Numbered from the stretch's first letter, positions 7,706-16,679 are shown. The stretch: 64,000 bases of DNA from Gymnodinialimonas sp. 57CJ19 (GCF_038396845.1 NZ_CP151587.1:3198001-3262000); one strand, 5' to 3'. Translations and numbers: made by a program. The notes: a model not told the origin generated them from the sequence alone.

Positions 7706-9006
7706 TCCGCGGCCTCAACCCGGCCCGGATTGTTGATGTGGGTTGTCCAGTTTGCATAGTCTTTGCTGACTCTTTCACCGGTGCGCTCGTCCAACGCGCC
7801 CGCTTCAAGTTCCACCATCGTAATGCAGTTTTCAACCGGGCAGACGTTCACGCAGAGGTTACAGGCAACGCATTCGTCGTCCATCACCTCGAAAACGCGA
7901 TCCTCGGACATGGAGATTGCCTGATGCGAGGTGTCCTCGCAGGCCGCATAGCACCGGCCGCAGCTGATGCAGGCGTCTTGGTCGATCCTCGCCTTGGCCA
8001 CGTAATTCAGGTTCAGATACTGCCAGTCCGTCACGTTCGGCACCGCGCGACCCACCAGTTCATCCAGAGACATCTCTTTCTCATCAAGGAATTGCGACAG
8101 GCCCGAGATCATTTCCTGCACGATCTTGAAGCCGTAGGTCATCGCCGCCGTGCAAACCTGCACGTTGCCCGCGCCAAGGGTCATGAACTCTGCCGCATCG
8201 CGCCAAGTGGTGACGCCACCAATGCCCGAAATCGGCAAACCCTGGGTCTCAGCGCCCCGCGCAATTTCCGAAACCATCGACATGGCAATCGGCTTTACTG
8301 CCGGACCGCAATACCCCCCGTGAGAGCCTTTTCCGTCGATAGATGGCTCGGGCGACATCGTGTCGAGGTTGACCGAGGTGATAGAGTTAATGGTGTTAAT
8401 CAACGACACTGCGTCGGCCCCGCCCCGCTTGGCCGCGGCCGCCGGTTTGGTGATGTCGGTGATATTGGGGGTCAACTTCACGATCACGGGTTTGGAGTAA
8501 TATTGCTTACACCAGCGCGTCACCATTTCGATGTATTCGGGAACTTGCCCCACCGCCGCGCCCATGCCGCGCTCGGACATCCCATGGGGGCAGCCAAAGT
8601 TCAGCTCGATCCCGTCGGCGCCGGTATCTTCCACCAGGGGCAGGATGGCTTTCCACGCCTCTTCCTCGCAAGGCACCATGATTGACACGATGATCGCGCG
8701 GTCCGGGTAGTCGGCCTTGACGCGTTTGATCTCGTCCAGATTTGTATAAAGATCGCGGTCGGTGATCAGCTCGATATTGTTGAGCCCCAATAGCCGCCGA
8801 TCCGCGCCATAAATCGCGCCGTAGCGCGGGCCGTTCACGTTGACCACGGGCGGCCCTTCAGAACCGAGTGTTTTCCAGACGACCCCGCCCCACCCCGCCT
8901 CGAACGCGCGGCGGACGTTGTATTCCTTGTCAGTGGGCGGCGCAGAGGCCAGCCAGAAGGGGTTGGGCGATGTAATGCCGATGAAGTTAGAGGTCAGGTC
9001 AGCCAT
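7702..9006 (-). CDS. preA: NAD-dependent dihydropyrimidine dehydrogenase, FMN/Fe-S subunit
   Basis: A 434-residue catalytic subunit that reduces uracil and thymine to the dihydro forms. An FMN-binding dihydroorotate-dehydrogenase-like barrel spans about residues 1-310 (ELNFGCPHGMSERGMG at 134-149, VKLTPNITDI at 176-185, ISGIGGV at 259-265). It is followed by a 2x[4Fe-4S] ferredoxin domain with Cys346/349/352/356 and Cys379/382/385/389. It lies 3 bases after preT, its partner, and its stop overlaps the VOC gene. With hydantoinase, carbamoyl hydrolase and aminotransferase nearby, the complete reductive pyrimidine pathway is encoded. Confidence 0.95.
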   Translation of the reverse strand: MADLTSNFIGITSPNPFWLASAPPTDKEYNVRRAFEAGWGGVVWKTLGSEGPPVVNVNGPRYGAIYGADRRLLGLNNIELITDRDLYTNLDEIKRVKADYPDRAIIVSIMVPCEEEAWKAILPLVEDTGADGIELNFGCPHGMSERGMGAAVGQVPEYIEMVTRWCKQYYSKPVIVKLTPNITDITKPAAAAKRGGADAVSLINTINSITSVNLDTMSPEPSIDGKGSHGGYCGPAVKPIAMSMVSEIARGAETQGLPISGIGGVTTWRDAAEFMTLGAGNVQVCTAAMTYGFKIVQEMISGLSQFLDEKEMSLDELVGRAVPNVTDWQYLNLNYVAKARIDQDACISCGRCYAACEDTSHQAISMSEDRVFEVMDDECVACNLCVNVCPVENCITMVELEAGALDERTGERVSKDYANWTTHINNPGRVEAAE

Positions 9007-9009
9007 GAT

Positions 9010-10350
9010 TTATTCCTTACCCATCAGTGTTTTATGCATATCTTCGGCGGCGTCGCGCCCCTCGGCCACCGCGGTCACGGTCAAGTCCTCGCCGCCAGAC
9101 GCGCAATCGCCACCCGCCCAAACGCCGTCCACGCTGGTGCGGCCCGCGTCCGTCACGGTGATCTTGCCGCCATCTATCGCCAGCTTGTCCGGCGCGCCGT
9201 CCAATGTTTGGCCGATGGCTTTCAAAACCTGATCGGCGGGGATATCGAAGGTTTCCCCCGTGCCTGTCAGGCTACGGCCTTCTGCCTTGGTGTATTCGCA
9301 CCGTAGCGCGGTAGCAGCGCCGTTTCCAAGCACCTCGACCGGCATGGCGTTGAAAATGAACCGCACCCCCTTGGAGGCCGCGAGGTCTTGCTCGAACCGG
9401 CTGGCGGGCATGGCATCTCGTCCCCGGCGATAGACAAGCGTCACGCTTTCCGCACCCAGAAGCTTGGATTGGACCGCGGCGTCGATCGCCGTCATGCCGC
9501 CGCCGATCACCACGACATTGCGGCCCACAGGCAGCACACCAAGATCGCTCGTCTGGCGAAGATCGGCAATGAATTCAACAGCATCCGTCACGCCGGCGCG
9601 GTCTTCACCAGAAGCACGCAGGGCGTTGACGCCGCCCAAACCCATGCCAAGGAACACCGCGTCGAAATCTGATTGCAGGCCATCAAGGGTCAGGTCCGTC
9701 CCAAGGGCTTTGCCCGTTTCCAGGGTAATGCCGCCAATTTTCAGGAGCCAATCCACCTCGGCAGCAGCGAAATCGTCGGTACTTTTATAGCTGGCGATGC
9801 CGTATTCATTCAGACCGCCAGCCTTGGGCCTTGCGTCATACATCACCACATCGTGGCCCTTCATCGCAAGGCGGTGTGCGCAAGCTAGGCCCGCAGGCCC
9901 CGCCCCCACTACGGCTACGCGCTTGCCGGTTTCAGCGGCACGGGTAAACGGATGTATGCCCGCTGCCATCACGGTATCTGTGGCGTAGCGTTGCAATTGG
10001 CCGATCAACACGGGCTTGCCTTCTGCGGTTTCGCGCACGCAAGCCTCTTCACAGAGCGTCTCGGTCGGGCAGACGCGGGCGCACATGCCGCCCAGAATGT
10101 TCTGCTCCAGGATTGTTGTCGCCGCGGCCTCCGGCGTGCCGGTGGCGATTTGCCGGATGAACAGAGGTATATCAATGGATGTGGGGCAAGCCGTGATGCA
10201 GGGCGCATCATGGCAGAAATAGCACCGATCGGCGGCCACGAGGGCCTCGTGCCCATCCAGAGGGGCGTGCAGATCGGTGAAATTCTGCGCCAGCTCGGCG
10301 GCATCAAGACGCGCAGGCGCGATACCGGGAGTAAAGGGAGTGTTACGCAT
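9010..10350 (-). CDS. preT: NAD(P)H-oxidising flavoprotein subunit of dihydropyrimidine dehydrogenase
   Basis: A 446-residue FAD/Fe-S subunit of the glutamate-synthase-small-subunit family (PreT/PydX). N-terminal [4Fe-4S] ligands are Cys43/46/51/55 and Cys90/94/100/104. The FAD Rossmann motif GAGPAG is at 149-154 and the NAD(P) motif GGGMTA at 283-288. It passes electrons from NAD(P)H to the pyrimidine-reducing subunit PreA, encoded immediately downstream. It is the first gene of the preT-preA-VOC operon. A RutR-like palindrome lies 58 bases upstream of its start, in the space shared with the divergent accB gene. Confidence 0.94.
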   Translation of the reverse strand: MRNTPFTPGIAPARLDAAELAQNFTDLHAPLDGHEALVAADRCYFCHDAPCITACPTSIDIPLFIRQIATGTPEAAATTILEQNILGGMCARVCPTETLCEEACVRETAEGKPVLIGQLQRYATDTVMAAGIHPFTRAAETGKRVAVVGAGPAGLACAHRLAMKGHDVVMYDARPKAGGLNEYGIASYKSTDDFAAAEVDWLLKIGGITLETGKALGTDLTLDGLQSDFDAVFLGMGLGGVNALRASGEDRAGVTDAVEFIADLRQTSDLGVLPVGRNVVVIGGGMTAIDAAVQSKLLGAESVTLVYRRGRDAMPASRFEQDLAASKGVRFIFNAMPVEVLGNGAATALRCEYTKAEGRSLTGTGETFDIPADQVLKAIGQTLDGAPDKLAIDGGKITVTDAGRTSVDGVWAGGDCASGGEDLTVTAVAEGRDAAEDMHKTLMGKE

Positions 10351-10407
10351 AGGGCCTCGCTTGAAATCATGGCTTGGTCAGGAATCAGGCTGGCACGAGT
10401 TCAAAAA

Positions 10408-10423
10408 TTTATCAAATGGTAAA
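10408..10423. promoter_or_regulatory. Probable degenerate RutR operator upstream of preT
   Basis: TTTATCAAATGGTAAA matches the perfect box at 6510-6525 at 13 of 16 positions, keeps the same axis of symmetry and the AAATGG core, and 7 of its 8 mirror positions pair if one G-T is allowed. Longer A/T arms flank it. It sits 58 bases upstream of preT and about 190 bases upstream of accB, in the divergent intergenic region. It is the natural site for coordinate control of the pre operon by RutR. Confidence 0.6.
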
Positions 10424-10614
10424 ATTTTTACGTGACCGGTTTTTGCTCCGACGCCCGCGTGCGGGCGGTTTTGCTGCTATATTAGGCGAAAAGTGCAATG
10501 TTCCCGAAAAAGGGTCACCGCACGCGGCGGGTTTTCCCCAAGGCAACGCTGCGTTATAGCCGATATGACAGGAAGACCCATAGACATGGGCCAATGACAG
10601 ACGGTGAGAGCAAC

Positions 10615-11118
10615 ATGGCAGAAAAGACGCATGACAACGACGTAGCCTTTATCAAGGCACTGGCAGACGTATTGCGAGAGAACGAGCTGACTGAACTGCA
10701 TGTAAAGCGTGAATACGGCGAGAATGATTGGCTGAACGTCCGCGTCGCCAAACAGGCCGCAATGGCCGCGCCTGCGGTAGTGCAGGCCCCGGCAGCTGCC
10801 CCCGCTGCTGCGCCGGCGGCCCCTGCCGCTGCGGCGCCGGCCTCTCCGGCTGCTGCGCCCGCCGCTGCCGATCCGTCTCAGGCCGCAGGCGCCGTGACCT
10901 CACCCATGGTCGGCACCGTGTATTTGCAGGCAGAGCCCGGCACCCCGGCCTTCGTCAGCGTTGGCGACAAGGTCTCGGAAGGCCAAACCTTGCTGATCAT
11001 CGAAGCAATGAAAACGATGAACCATATCCCCGCACCCCATGCTGGCACCGTAAAGCGGATTGTCGTGGGCGATGGCGCCCCCGTCGAATTCGGCGCGCCG
11101 CTGATGATCATCGAATAA
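10615..11118 (+). CDS. accB: Acetyl-CoA carboxylase biotin carboxyl carrier protein
   Basis: A 167-residue BCCP starting MAEKTHDND, preceded by GGTGAGAG; an in-frame ATG seven codons earlier is the alternative. The N-terminal alpha-helical part (to about 55) is followed by an Ala/Pro linker of about 35 residues (75-90 percent Ala/Pro) and the biotinyl domain from about residue 95, with the biotinylated lysine in EAMKTMNHI. It carries the carboxyl group from AccC to the carboxyltransferase in the first step of fatty acid synthesis. It is followed 18 bases later by accC. The Ala/Pro swinging-arm linker is normal for the family. Confidence 0.94.
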   Translation: MAEKTHDNDVAFIKALADVLRENELTELHVKREYGENDWLNVRVAKQAAMAAPAVVQAPAAAPAAAPAAPAAAAPASPAAAPAAADPSQAAGAVTSPMVGTVYLQAEPGTPAFVSVGDKVSEGQTLLIIEAMKTMNHIPAPHAGTVKRIVVGDGAPVEFGAPLMIIE

Positions 11119-11136
11119 CTGAAAGGGTCCTGGCCC

Positions 11137-12483
11137 ATGTTCCGTAAGATCCTGATCGCCAACCGGGGCGAAATTGCCCTGCGTGTCATCCGCGCGGCCC
11201 GTGAAATGGGTGTTGAAACCGTCGCTGTGCACTCCACCGCTGACGCCGATGCGATGCATGTGCGCATGGCCGACGAAAGCGTGTGCATAGGTCCTCCGCC
11301 CGGCACCGATAGCTATCTGTCCATGTCCGCGATCCTCTCTGCCTGTGAGATCACCGGCGCTGAAGCGATCCACCCCGGCTATGGCTTCCTGTCCGAGAAC
11401 GCGAATTTCGTGCGGGCCGTTGAAGACCACGGCATCAAGTTCATTGGCCCCTCGGCCGAGCATATCTCGATGATGGGTGACAAGATCACCGCCAAGGAAA
11501 CCGCGAAGCGTTTGGGCATCCCCTGCGTTCCCGGCTCGGACGGCGGCGTGGCGACGATAGAAGAGGCCCGCGCCATTGGCGAAGAATTCGGGTATCCGGT
11601 CATTGTCAAAGCCACCGCCGGTGGCGGCGGGCGCGGCATGAAGCTGGCCAAATCTGCCGATGAGATTGACACCGCCTTCAAAGGCGCCCGCCAGGAGGCC
11701 AAGGCCGCCTTCGGCAACGATGAGGTCTATATCGAGAAATACCTTGGCACACCGCGCCATATCGAGGTGCAGGTGTTTGGCGATGGCAAAGGTAATGCCG
11801 TCCATCTGGGAGAGCGTGATTGCTCGCTCCAGCGCCGCCACCAGAAGGTGTTCGAAGAAGCCCCCGGCCCCTCCATCACCCCGGAATTGCGCGACAGCAT
11901 CGGCATGATCTGCGCCAACGCGGTGGCCGAACTGGGCTATGAAGGCGCGGGCACGATCGAGTTCTTGTACGAGAACGGTGAGTTCTATTTCATCGAGATG
12001 AACACCCGCTTGCAGGTGGAACACCCCATTACCGAAGCGATCATGGGCGTGGATCTTGTCCGCGAACAAATCCGGGTCGCGGCAGGTGAGCCGATGTCGT
12101 TCAACCAAGCCGATCTACAGGTGCAAGGCCACGCGATCGAGGTGCGGATCAACGCCGAGAAGTTGCCCAACTTCGCCCCCTGCCCCGGCACGATTACCCA
12201 ATACCACGCCCCCGGCGGGCTTGGTGTGCGGATGGATAGCGCGCTTTACGATGGCTACCGTATCCCGCCGTACTACGATTCGTTGATTGCCAAGCTGATC
12301 GTGCAGGGCCGTGACCGGCCCGAAGCTTTGGCACGTCTGAACCGCGCCTTGGGTGAATTGATCGTCGATGGCATCGACACGACGGTCCCGCTGTTTCACG
12401 AGCTGCTGCAAGCGGATGCCGTGCAAACCGGTGATTACACCATCCACTGGTTGGAACACTGGCTGGAAGAAAACATGTCCTAA
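11137..12483 (+). CDS. accC: Acetyl-CoA carboxylase biotin carboxylase
   Basis: A 448-residue ATP-grasp enzyme carboxylating biotin on AccB. It opens [20 protein letters not shown], has the glycine-rich ATP lid [10 protein letters not shown] near residues 162-171, the ATP/Mg site [12 protein letters not shown] near 285-296, and ends with the biotin carboxylase C-terminal domain. The length is the family norm. It forms an operon with accB. A strong intrinsic terminator lies about 105 bases after its stop, and the next gene (aat) has its own upstream space. Confidence 0.97.
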   Translation: MFRKILIANRGEIALRVIRAAREMGVETVAVHSTADADAMHVRMADESVCIGPPPGTDSYLSMSAILSACEITGAEAIHPGYGFLSENANFVRAVEDHGIKFIGPSAEHISMMGDKITAKETAKRLGIPCVPGSDGGVATIEEARAIGEEFGYPVIVKATAGGGGRGMKLAKSADEIDTAFKGARQEAKAAFGNDEVYIEKYLGTPRHIEVQVFGDGKGNAVHLGERDCSLQRRHQKVFEEAPGPSITPELRDSIGMICANAVAELGYEGAGTIEFLYENGEFYFIEMNTRLQVEHPITEAIMGVDLVREQIRVAAGEPMSFNQADLQVQGHAIEVRINAEKLPNFAPCPGTITQYHAPGGLGVRMDSALYDGYRIPPYYDSLIAKLIVQGRDRPEALARLNRALGELIVDGIDTTVPLFHELLQADAVQTGDYTIHWLEHWLEENMS

Positions 12484-12946
12484 CGCGGTCTCGGGCCGGA
12501 TCATCTGATTTGGCCCGGTCCTCTGGCTTGAGTGCTGGCGCCTTGGCGCTCAGCGCAGGGCCTTTCAGCTTATTTGCTAGATGCTGACGGCCAGCCGATG
12601 CCCCTGTCCAGGGAATCGGCTGGCCGTCTTTTTCACGAACACGATGAAGCACTGAAGCGTCCGGCGGGGTGAGGCCCACGAACAATGCAATGCAATACAT
12701 CTTGCATAAGCGGCCCCCAAAGGGGCGCGAGGGGTGCAACCGAAAGCGTCTGCTTCACCGGCCACTGCACTTGAAAGCCCCTGCCCTGAACCAGAGCCTC
12801 AACGGAGCTTTGACGGGAGAGAATTAATCATAACAATCTTAATGCCCGGTTAAGCGCACGGCGAAATTTCATTCTCGGCCGGTTCCCGATCATAATGGGG
12901 GGAATTTTCCATGGGCTTTTGCGGCCACGCCCCTTAAAATTCAGAC
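12484..12946. other. 463-bp intergenic stretch between accC and aat
   Basis: Apart from the terminator at 12587-12633, no convincing gene is present. A 62-codon minus-strand frame near 12577-12765 overlaps the terminator and has no recognisable features. The part from about 12820 to 12946 is locally AT-richer (ATTAATCATAACAATCTTAA near 12822-12842) and is the probable promoter region for aat. A GGCCCCCAAAGGGGCGC-type hairpin lies near 12711-12727. A small RNA cannot be excluded but nothing supports one. Confidence 0.5.
12587..12633 (+). terminator. Intrinsic terminator after accBC
   Basis: A perfect 13-bp stem (ACGGCCAGCCGAT / ATCGGCTGGCCGT) encloses a smaller hairpin (CCCTG...CAGGG) and is followed by CTTTTT. 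It ends accBC transcription about 105 bases after the accC stop. Confidence 0.88.
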
Positions 12947-13585
12947 ATGGCCCATGATATGACCTCTGATGCCCGGCCCCGGTTAACCCCGGACCTGATG
13001 ATCCGGGCCTATGCCTCGGGCATTTTTCCGATGTCAGAAAGCGTGAATGACCCCGAGGTTTTTTGGGTCGACCCCCAATGGCGCGGTATTTTTCCATTGG
13101 AAAACTTCCACATCTCCCGCTCCCTGCGGCGCAGAATCAAACGGGGCGACTACAGCGTTCACGTGAACCGAGACTTCGCAGGCGTTGTGGCGGGCTGTGC
13201 GGACCGGGACGAAACCTGGATCAACGCCGATCTGACCGCGTGTTACGGAGCGCTGCACGCCCACGGCTTTGCGCATTCGGTCGAGATCTGGGACGACGAA
13301 GGGCTGGCCGGCGCGGTTTTTGGCATCGCGCTCGGGGGCGCGTTCTTTGGCGAAAGCATGTTTTCGCGCCGCACCGGAGGATCGAAACTGGCCCTTGCCC
13401 ATCTGGTCCACCGCCTGCACGCCGGGGGCTACACCCTGTTTGATACGCAATTCGTCACCGATCATCTGATCAGCCTTGGCGCGATCGAAATCCCAAGGGC
13501 GACTTACCGCGAAAAATTGACGGAAGCACTGGAGAAAGAAGCGGATTTCTTGCGCTTGCCGGAAGACGCGCCGCTGACGTTCTAG
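12947..13585 (+). CDS. aat: Leucyl/phenylalanyl-tRNA--protein transferase
   Basis: A 212-residue cytoplasmic enzyme that attaches Leu or Phe from aminoacyl-tRNA to proteins with N-terminal Lys/Arg, marking them for ClpS/ClpAP (N-end rule). Recognisable elements are the N-terminal GIFPM near residues 24-28, DPQWRGIFPL, the region AGAVFGIALGGAFFGESMF and FDTQFVTDHL near the C-terminus. Length fits the compact alphaproteobacterial form. ATG at 12947 or 12959 could serve as start. It converges on the DUF2155 gene, with one base between the two stop codons. Confidence 0.94.
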   Translation: MAHDMTSDARPRLTPDLMIRAYASGIFPMSESVNDPEVFWVDPQWRGIFPLENFHISRSLRRRIKRGDYSVHVNRDFAGVVAGCADRDETWINADLTACYGALHAHGFAHSVEIWDDEGLAGAVFGIALGGAFFGESMFSRRTGGSKLALAHLVHRLHAGGYTLFDTQFVTDHLISLGAIEIPRATYREKLTEALEKEADFLRLPEDAPLTF

Positions 13586-13586
13586 C

Positions 13587-14138
13587 CTAGGCCGCGCAGC
13601 GCAAGACCCAAACGTCGTAGCGCGAATGCTCCAACGCATTCAACGCCGGACTAGAAGCTATCATCCATCCAGAAAACAGGGTTTCCCCTTCCAGATCAAG
13701 CACTTCCAGAAACGCAAAGGCATCGCCTTCGGGGTTAGCTGAGGGATAGCGGCATTCAATCACGCGGATTGCGATGCGCCCGAAAACCACGGTTTGACCC
13801 ATGGAAAGCTCGATATCGGTGGGTTGTCCCAGCATTTTATCGAGGGCACGAAGCGATACCGTTGTGCCGGTTTCCGTGGCGGGTTGGCTGACCGAGGTGA
13901 CGGGGCCGCTGACACCGGGGAAGGTTTCAAACGTGCCGGCCGCGCCGGTCCCGAGGTTCAGCTGGATATCGCCGTTTTCCGCCCCTTCAGAGAGCGTCAG
14001 GCCAGTGCCGTCGCCGTCTCCGGTGTCCAGTTGGAATTCATCAAACGTGCCATCGCCGTCGATCACGTCAAATTGCTGCGCCATAGCGGGGGCAGCCAGA
14101 AGTAGTGCGGACAGGCCAAGGGTGGATACAAGTTTCAT
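13587..14138 (-). CDS. DUF2155 periplasmic protein
   Basis: A 183-residue secreted protein with a clear Sec signal (LSALLLAAPAMAQ, cleavage near residue 21). An acidic Gly/Asp-rich spacer (to about 80) precedes the DUF2155 domain (ALDKMLGQPTDIELSMGQ ... FSGWMIASSPALNALEH ... YDVWVLRC). The conserved GWM.AS.P.LN..EH.YDVW.L.C pattern is characteristic of this alphaproteobacterial family of unknown function. Its ATG overlaps the mlaD-like stop (TGATG), so the two are coupled and may act together in envelope maintenance. That role is inferred. Confidence 0.85.
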   Translation of the reverse strand: MKLVSTLGLSALLLAAPAMAQQFDVIDGDGTFDEFQLDTGDGDGTGLTLSEGAENGDIQLNLGTGAAGTFETFPGVSGPVTSVSQPATETGTTVSLRALDKMLGQPTDIELSMGQTVVFGRIAIRVIECRYPSANPEGDAFAFLEVLDLEGETLFSGWMIASSPALNALEHSRYDVWVLRCAA

Positions 14139-14593
14139 CAGTTATCCGCCGCCCCGCCCACAAACCGCAGGAGCAATGTGATGAGGCTGACTGAGGATTG
14201 CGTGTCGAGAAACTCGCCTCCTGCCTCAAGATTGAAGGGGGAGCCGCCGGGAATAACCTCTACATAAGAGCCGCCGAGCAGGCTTTCGGAGGAAATCGCA
14301 ATGGCGCTGTCGTCGGGAAGGACGATGGCGTTATCGACGGAAAAGGTAGTTTCCGCGAGGAAGGTCTGAGGATTCAGTTCCATCCCGGTGACCGTGCCGA
14401 TCTGAACGCCACCAAGGCGCACTTCCGTGCCTACGGAAATCCCCTCGGCCGAGCGGAAGGCGGCCAAAAGCTCATAACTGCCCGAGCCCGAGACGGTGCC
14501 GGGGCTTTGCGCATAGAGGAAAAATCCAACAGCGGCGGCCAGAACGGCGCCGCCAGTTGCGATTTCGGTGAAGGAATAATCAGTCTCGGCCAT
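14138..14593 (-). CDS. MlaD/MCE-domain outer-membrane lipid asymmetry protein
   Basis: A 151-residue protein with one N-terminal membrane anchor (GGAVLAAAVGFFLYAQ, about 13-28) and a single MCE domain (YELLAAFRSAEGISVGTEVRLGGVQIGTVTG at about 40-70). MCE proteins form hexameric rings that carry phospholipids across the periplasm. Residues SSESLLGGSYVEVIPGG follow the family pattern. No mlaE, mlaF or mlaC gene adjoins it, so the rest of the transporter must be elsewhere. It is the first gene of a two-gene unit with DUF2155 and is separated by 100 bases from the complex I gene on the same strand. Confidence 0.88.
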   Translation of the reverse strand: MAETDYSFTEIATGGAVLAAAVGFFLYAQSPGTVSGSGSYELLAAFRSAEGISVGTEVRLGGVQIGTVTGMELNPQTFLAETTFSVDNAIVLPDDSAIAISSESLLGGSYVEVIPGGSPFNLEAGGEFLDTQSSVSLITLLLRFVGGAADN

Positions 14594-14693
14594 GGGACGT
14601 AGGTATCCTGCCCACGGCCTGCCGCCAAGGGGGAATAGAGCAAGGGGTGTGGATCGGGCGGAGGCGGTTATTCCGGCGCCTTACCCGGGCGTC

Positions 14694-15071
14694 TTACTCC
14701 GGCGTCCAAGCCTCATAATCGCGGCGCGGGGCGGGTTGCTCGCGTCGGATCGAGCCTGCTGGCGCATGGGCCATGGCGGTGCCAGTCAGGTTTGGCAAAT
14801 GCGGCGTTTCCCAAGCCTTGTGAATCACGGGCTTGTCGGAGGGCGCCTCATCCCACGTGCGGTGAAGCCAGCCGTGCCATTCAGGATCAATGCGAGACGC
14901 CTCGACATCGCCATTGAAGATCACCCAGCGTTTGCTGTCATCGGAGGTGCGATAGAAAATGTTGCCTTGAGCATCCTCCCCCACTTTTTCGCCTTTGCGG
15001 GCGGTAAAAAGCTGAGTTCCGATGGTTTGACCGTTCCACCAAGTGAAAAGGCGATTGATGAGGCTGGCCAT
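14694..15071 (-). CDS. NADH:ubiquinone oxidoreductase accessory subunit, NDUFA12 family
   Basis: A 125-residue homologue of the complex I accessory/assembly subunit NDUFA12 (B17.2). The start MASLINRLFTWWNGQTIGTQ is chosen over an upstream in-frame start because the family begins here. Family motifs: GEDAQGNIFYR (E-D-x-x-G-N-x-Y-Y), RWVIFNG, EASRIDPEWHGWLH, and P.LTGT near residues 97-102. It binds the peripheral arm of complex I. It is encoded away from the nuo operon, as is usual in alphaproteobacteria, next to mlaD and DUF2155. Confidence 0.92.
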   Translation of the reverse strand: MASLINRLFTWWNGQTIGTQLFTARKGEKVGEDAQGNIFYRTSDDSKRWVIFNGDVEASRIDPEWHGWLHRTWDEAPSDKPVIHKAWETPHLPNLTGTAMAHAPAGSIRREQPAPRRDYEAWTPE

Positions 15072-15317
15072 GGGCTGTGATCCGCGCGGTTGGGTCGTTT
15101 GAGGGGGTTTTGCCCTGTTGCGGCGGCGGCGTCCAGTGCGCGTTGCGTCGCGCTTGGGGGAGAGGACGGATTGAGTTGTATTGGCCAAGATGAAGGAGCG
15201 GGCCGGGCGTTTCTTCATTGGCCGTTGCGCAGAACATTTGGTCTTCGATGGGGCGCAGATATTGCGGGCCGCGGGCCGGATGACCTACAAGCGGGCAAAT
15301 TTATCGGGAGAGACTTG

Positions 15318-16610
15318 ATGACAGATGGCCCCAGCTACGGCTTTGACACCCTTCAGATTCACGCAGGCGCTCGGCCTGATCCGGCGACGGGGGCACGGCA
15401 GACACCGATCTACCAGACCACGGCCTATGTGTTTCGCGATGCAGATCACGCGGCGGCTTTGTTCAACTTGCAGGAGGTGGGGTATATTTACTCGCGCCTG
15501 ACCAACCCCACGGTTGCCGTGTTGCAGGAGCGGATTGCCACCCTGGAAGGCGGCGCGGGGGCGGTGTGCTGTTCCTCGGGTCATGCGGCGCAGTTGATGG
15601 CCTTGTTCCCGTTGATGGCACCGGGGCGCAATGTGGTTGTCTCCACACGTCTTTATGGCGGCACGGTCACGCAGTTCAGCCAGACGATCAAGCGGTTTGG
15701 GTGGAATGCGAAGTTTGTCGATTTTGACGATCTGGATGCCGTGAAAGCTGCCATCGACGACGATACGCGGGCTATTTTTGGCGAAGCGATTGCCAATCCC
15801 GGCGGCTACATCATGGATGTACGCGCGGTGGCCGATATTGCCGATGACGCGGGCATTCCGTTGATCATCGACAACACCACGGCGACGCCTTATCTGCACC
15901 GCCCCATTGAGCATGGGGCGACCTTGGTTGTGCATTCCACAACGAAGTATCTGACGGGCAATGGTACCGTCACCGGCGGGTGTGTTGTCGATTCGGGTAA
16001 ATTTGACTGGGCCGCCTCGGACAAGTTCCCATCGCTGAGCGAACCGGAGCCTGCCTATCACGGGTTGAAGTTCGCCGAGACGTTCGGTCCGCTGGCCTAC
16101 ACCTTCCACGGAATTGCCATTGGTTTGCGTGATCTGGGCATGACGATGAACCCACAGGCGGCGCATTACACGTTGATGGGGATCGAGACGTTGTCCTTGC
16201 GCATGGAGCGCCATGTGGAGAACGCGCAGAAAATCGCCAAGTGGTTGGAGGATGATCCGCGGGTTGATTTCGTGACCTATGCGGGGTTGGAGAGCTCTCC
16301 CTACTACCACCGGGTGAAGGATGTTTGCCCCAAGGGGGCGGGTGCGTTGTTCACCTTTGCGGTGAAGGGCGGCTACGACGCTTGCCTGAAGCTGGTCGAT
16401 TCGCTGGAGATCTTCAGCCATGTGGCGAACCTGGGCGATACGCGGTCGCTGATCATCCATTCCGCGTCGACCACGCACCGCCAGTTGACGCCTGAACAGC
16501 AGGAAGCCGCCGGTGCGGCCCCCAATGTTGTGCGCGTTTCAATTGGCACGGAAGACGTGAACGACCTGATCGCTGATCTGGACCGAGCCCTGTCGGCGGC
16601 AACAGCGTAA
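15318..16610 (+). CDS. metY: O-acetylhomoserine sulfhydrylase (aminocarboxypropyltransferase)
   Basis: A 430-residue PLP enzyme of the Cys/Met metabolism family. The start MTDGPSYGFDTLQIHAG (ATG 15318, GGGAGAGA upstream) is preferred over a longer in-frame start at 15090. The PLP lysine is in VVHSTTKYLTGNG, and the Tyr/Arg phosphate contacts in YSRLTNPT are present. It makes homocysteine from O-acetylhomoserine and sulfide, for methionine synthesis. It is monocistronic, ending in a good intrinsic terminator. The 246-base upstream gap was inspected for a SAM riboswitch, and none could be recognised. Confidence 0.92.
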   Translation: MTDGPSYGFDTLQIHAGARPDPATGARQTPIYQTTAYVFRDADHAAALFNLQEVGYIYSRLTNPTVAVLQERIATLEGGAGAVCCSSGHAAQLMALFPLMAPGRNVVVSTRLYGGTVTQFSQTIKRFGWNAKFVDFDDLDAVKAAIDDDTRAIFGEAIANPGGYIMDVRAVADIADDAGIPLIIDNTTATPYLHRPIEHGATLVVHSTTKYLTGNGTVTGGCVVDSGKFDWAASDKFPSLSEPEPAYHGLKFAETFGPLAYTFHGIAIGLRDLGMTMNPQAAHYTLMGIETLSLRMERHVENAQKIAKWLEDDPRVDFVTYAGLESSPYYHRVKDVCPKGAGALFTFAVKGGYDACLKLVDSLEIFSHVANLGDTRSLIIHSASTTHRQLTPEQQEAAGAAPNVVRVSIGTEDVNDLIADLDRALSAATA

Positions 16611-16639
16611 GGGCTTCGTTAACCAATTCGACCCTAAAT

Positions 16640-16679
16640 GGGGGCGGTGTGGAGCATTCCATGCTGCCCCCTTTTTTTT
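16640..16679 (+). terminator. Intrinsic terminator after metY
   Basis: A GGGGGC/GCCCCC stem extended by GTGTGGA/TCCATGC pairs (with wobbles) closes a short loop and is followed by eight consecutive T. It lies 30 bases after the metY stop. Confidence 0.93.

Noticed and set aside
7702-9006. Loss of a catalytic Cys in PreA (Val152 where animal dihydropyrimidine dehydrogenase has Cys)
   Set aside because: The comparison rests on a remembered alignment, and bacterial PreA proteins may have the same residue as a rule; it cannot be called unusual without an alignment.
12577-12765. A 62-codon minus-strand reading frame after accC
   Set aside because: It overlaps the intrinsic terminator, has no recognisable motif and no good ribosome site.
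15072-15317. Possible SAM riboswitch upstream of metY
   Set aside because: Alphaproteobacterial metY genes often have one, so the region was read for SAM-II and SAM/SAH patterns; no convincing conserved core or pseudoknot was seen.
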